From Melioribacteraceae bacterium (lineage in GTDB: Bacteria; Bacteroidota; Ignavibacteria; Ignavibacteriales; Melioribacteraceae): a stretch of DNA of 47,221 bases. Shown one piece after another: positions 45,538-47,221 of the stretch. Positions within the stretch are counted from its first letter, which is position 1; the number at the start of each line of letters is the position of its first letter. The stretch is taken from positions 1 to 47,221 of the forward strand of contig JAIOZI010000039.1 in assembly GCA_021740785.1 (NCBI GenBank), written 5' to 3'. The notes beneath the pieces were generated by a model that was not told the DNA's origin, did not search any database, and saw only the letters and a program-made list of their open reading frames with translations. A program made the translations under genes and the position numbers.

Positions 45538-46242
45538 ATGGTTTATTATAAAAGGAACCTTCCACATTATCAAGATATTGGTTTCGCGTATTTTATAACT
45601 GTCCGACTAGTAGGAACAATCCCAAAGAGTATATATCAAGAAATTAACATAGAATATCAAAAGAGATTGGACTACATCTCAGGTGCAACTTCAATTTTAA
45701 AAAGAGAAGAACTATATAAAGAATTGCAGTTAAATCGATTTATTAAATATGAGAAAATACTTGATTCTGCAAAGCACGGAAAAAATTGGTTAAGCATAGA
45801 TGCAATAGCCGATAAGATATACCAGCATTTATTAAAATATGATGGGACTCGTTATAGATTGATTGCATTTACAATAATGCCGAATCATCTACACATAATT
45901 TTAATTCCGATTGATGATAGTCAATTAGAAACAGAACAATCAAAAAGAAAGATTGAGCAACTAAAAAAAGGTACTCAGAATAGTAGTGATAAAAAAAAAT
46001 CACTTGAACCAAGTATAACAAGAATCATGAGATTATTCAAAGGAGCCACAGCAAATAGTTGTAACAAAATTCTGAAACGTAAGGGCCAATTTTGGCAGCA
46101 TGAAAGTTATGATCATCAAGTTAGAGGTGAAAAGGAATTGAAAATTCTTGTAGAGTACACTTTAGAAAATCCTGTGAAGGCGGGATTAATTGATGATCCA
46201 TATGAGTATCGTTGGAATTATTACAATCCAGAGTATTTGTGA
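45538..46242 (+). CDS. REP-associated tyrosine transposase (RAYT, Y1/IS200-like HUH)
   Basis: A 234-residue single-strand DNA transposase-like protein of the Y1_Tnp family. The HUH motif is in IMPNHLHIIL (His117, His119). The candidate catalytic Tyr191 is in QHESYDHQVRGEKEL, followed by VEYTLENPVKAGL, which is typical of RAYTs. The protein is longer than IS200 TnpA, and the gene lacks IS200/605 end structures. It is instead surrounded by GTAG-flanked REP hairpins on both sides (45111-45488 and 46267-46497), the expected arrangement for a RAYT that processes REP/BIME DNA. There is no strong ribosome-binding site before the ATG. It appears intact. Confidence 0.95.
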   Translation: MVYYKRNLPHYQDIGFAYFITVRLVGTIPKSIYQEINIEYQKRLDYISGATSILKREELYKELQLNRFIKYEKILDSAKHGKNWLSIDAIADKIYQHLLKYDGTRYRLIAFTIMPNHLHIILIPIDDSQLETEQSKRKIEQLKKGTQNSSDKKKSLEPSITRIMRLFKGATANSCNKILKRKGQFWQHESYDHQVRGEKELKILVEYTLENPVKAGLIDDPYEYRWNYYNPEYL

Positions 46243-46266
46243 ATTATAGTTAATCACATTGCTTTG

Positions 46267-46497
46267 GAGCGATATAAATGCCGCTGTACATAATGTAAAT
46301 TGGTAAATTAATGTAGAGCCCGTCTGCCGCCGAGGCAGGCGAGATTCATCTCGCTCCCAACTAAAGTGAAAGAATTATGCTAAAATCGAGAAGAAATCAT
46401 TTTAAAAGTATTGTAAGATACTTGTGCAAAGGAGCGACATAAATGTCGCTGTACATTTTCTGGTCTAGCAACATAAATGTCGCTGTATAAATTGGTT
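46267..46497. repeat. REP/BIME units right of the RAYT gene (units 4-5)
   Basis: Unit 4 (46267-46431, 165 bp) is nearly identical to unit 1, including the 21-base insertion (46320-46340). Unit 5 (46432 to about 46497) is degenerate, with two ACATAAATGTCGCT half-elements and a GTAC in place of GTAG. These lie in the same orientation as the left array, so the RAYT gene interrupts a direct-repeat series. Confidence 0.8.
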
Positions 46498-46498
46498 G

Positions 46499-46978
46499 TT
46501 AATCGATTTTAGTTTTTATTTGATTCATGAAAGCTTCTAATTCCTCATCACGTTTTCTTTTATCTAATATATATCGGTTTCGTTCTCCAATATCCTTTAT
46601 CCAATCAATTACTCTTGGAAGTAGCAGGAAACAATAGAAAAAGAGAAACCCAGTTGGAATTAACGGCAGCCACATCAAATTTTTATTTATTGCTGCGAAG
46701 ATCAGGGCGATTAAATATGGTATTATTACTCCAAGTATCATACCCAAAATCCACCCACGTTTTTTTTCTTCGAGCAATATTTTAAAAACCATTACGCTTG
46801 CGCCAAATATTGCTATTGAAATTGCAATGCCGAGAATAGTGGCTATCGTTCCGCCGATTAAAAATATTACGATTGCAAACCAAATAAAAATGTTGGAGAC
46901 GTTAAAAGTCAATACTCTCTTCAACCGCTGAAAATTCGCACTGCTTTTAAGATTATGATCGTATTCATTAGCTGACAT
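46499..46978 (-). CDS. Membrane protein of unknown function
   Basis: A 159-residue protein with about four hydrophobic segments (roughly 28-48, 50-68, 76-95, 103-121). It has a charged C-terminal tail of about 35 residues rich in Lys/Arg/Glu (RNRYILDKRKRDEELEAF). I do not recognise the family. The stop lies against the degenerate end of the REP array on the opposite strand. No operon partner is visible in the window. Confidence 0.6.
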   Translation of the reverse strand: MSANEYDHNLKSSANFQRLKRVLTFNVSNIFIWFAIVIFLIGGTIATILGIAISIAIFGASVMVFKILLEEKKRGWILGMILGVIIPYLIALIFAAINKNLMWLPLIPTGFLFFYCFLLLPRVIDWIKDIGERNRYILDKRKRDEELEAFMNQIKTKID

Positions 46979-47221
46979 TTTGTTAACCTAATTTATATCA
47001 AAAGTAATAGAAACATCTCGATTATGGAAATTAAACTTACAGTCAGCACAAGTTATAAAAACTACTTTTTAAGTCAAAAAGTTATTTAACCCAACTTGGC
47101 CATTAGCAGCAAAAAACCAGTGAAAATCGAGGAAGGTGGCTGCCAAACAATGCGATTATGCTCCAAAAACGTTGTTGGTGATGCTGTTCCGTGATTGTAG
47201 TGAGGTACGGTACTTGTTTCT
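46979..47221. other. Unresolved right edge, possible start of a mobile element
   Basis: The last 130 bases are richer in GC than the surroundings. On the plus strand a frame after a TGA near 47120 reads VAAKQCDYAPKTLLVMLFRD up to the window end, faintly like the N-terminal region of some DDE transposases. On the minus strand another frame is open from the edge to a TAA near 47088 (ending LLLMAKLG). Neither is long enough to call. Confidence 0.2.

Noticed and set aside
1-47221. tRNA, rRNA or tmRNA genes
   Set aside because: I looked for cloverleaf features such as GGTTCGA-type T-loops with matching acceptor ends, and for rRNA blocks, and saw none. A covariance-model scan would be needed to exclude a divergent one.

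Overview
The window is AT-rich DNA (estimated by eye at about 36-38% GC) from a Gram-negative bacterium. It most likely belongs to the Bacteroidota/Chlorobiota/Ignavibacteriota group, probably an Ignavibacteria-like lineage (inference). The supporting signs are two TonB-dependent receptors with N-terminal carboxypeptidase-regulatory-like domains, a DUF4249-like lipoprotein, a TPP riboswitch in front of an outer-membrane receptor, many lipoprotein signal peptides, frequent TTG starts, and several promoters of the Bacteroidota form TTG-N18..22-TAnnTTTG.

Layout. 1-640: the end of an insertion sequence followed by decayed sequence. 645-2537: acetyl-CoA synthetase. 2897-7615: TonB receptor, DUF4249-like lipoprotein and a PEGA/beta-propeller lipoprotein in one transcription unit, convergent with a small membrane protein. 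8012-14308: a tetR-controlled tripartite RND efflux operon with two operators. 14340-14700: a GC-rich palindromic intergenic repeat. 14877-18347: a very large predicted outer-membrane protein. 18348-25452: a housekeeping segment (Nudix, PfkB kinase, mtnA, recO, htrA, aroC, metallo-beta-lactamase) framed by two inverted copies of a highly structured noncoding element of about 215 bp. 25526-28610: a SsuC/TauC-like ABC permease, an ABC ATPase with eroded motifs, and an acyl-CoA carboxylase beta subunit. 28778-31600: a seven-LysM lytic transglycosylase. 31592-36333: a TPP-riboswitch operon (TonB receptor, thiamine pyrophosphokinase, sodium:solute symporter). 36440-38703, minus strand: smpB-tyrS-pdaD. 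38924-42729: an MFS transporter, a secreted PPC-like protein and an OmpA-family protein. 43064-45085: a GH127 glycosidase. 45111-46497: a RAYT (REP-associated tyrosine transposase) nested in its REP/BIME repeats. 46499-46978: a small membrane protein. The last 240 bases are unresolved.

How parts work together. The clearest system is thiamine uptake: the riboswitch has a visible aptamer, antiterminator and terminator, and controls outer-membrane uptake, inner-membrane import and pyrophosphorylation to TPP. The efflux operon encodes all three envelope layers (outer-membrane factor, adaptor, RND pump) plus its repressor. The most novel-looking features are the inverted pair of structured elements around 18348-25452, the RAYT/BIME cluster, the ABC ATPase lacking canonical Q-loop, signature and H-loop residues, and the PfkB kinase translationally coupled to mtnA. 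No rRNA, tRNA or CRISPR was seen. All family assignments come from reading motifs, not from database searches.
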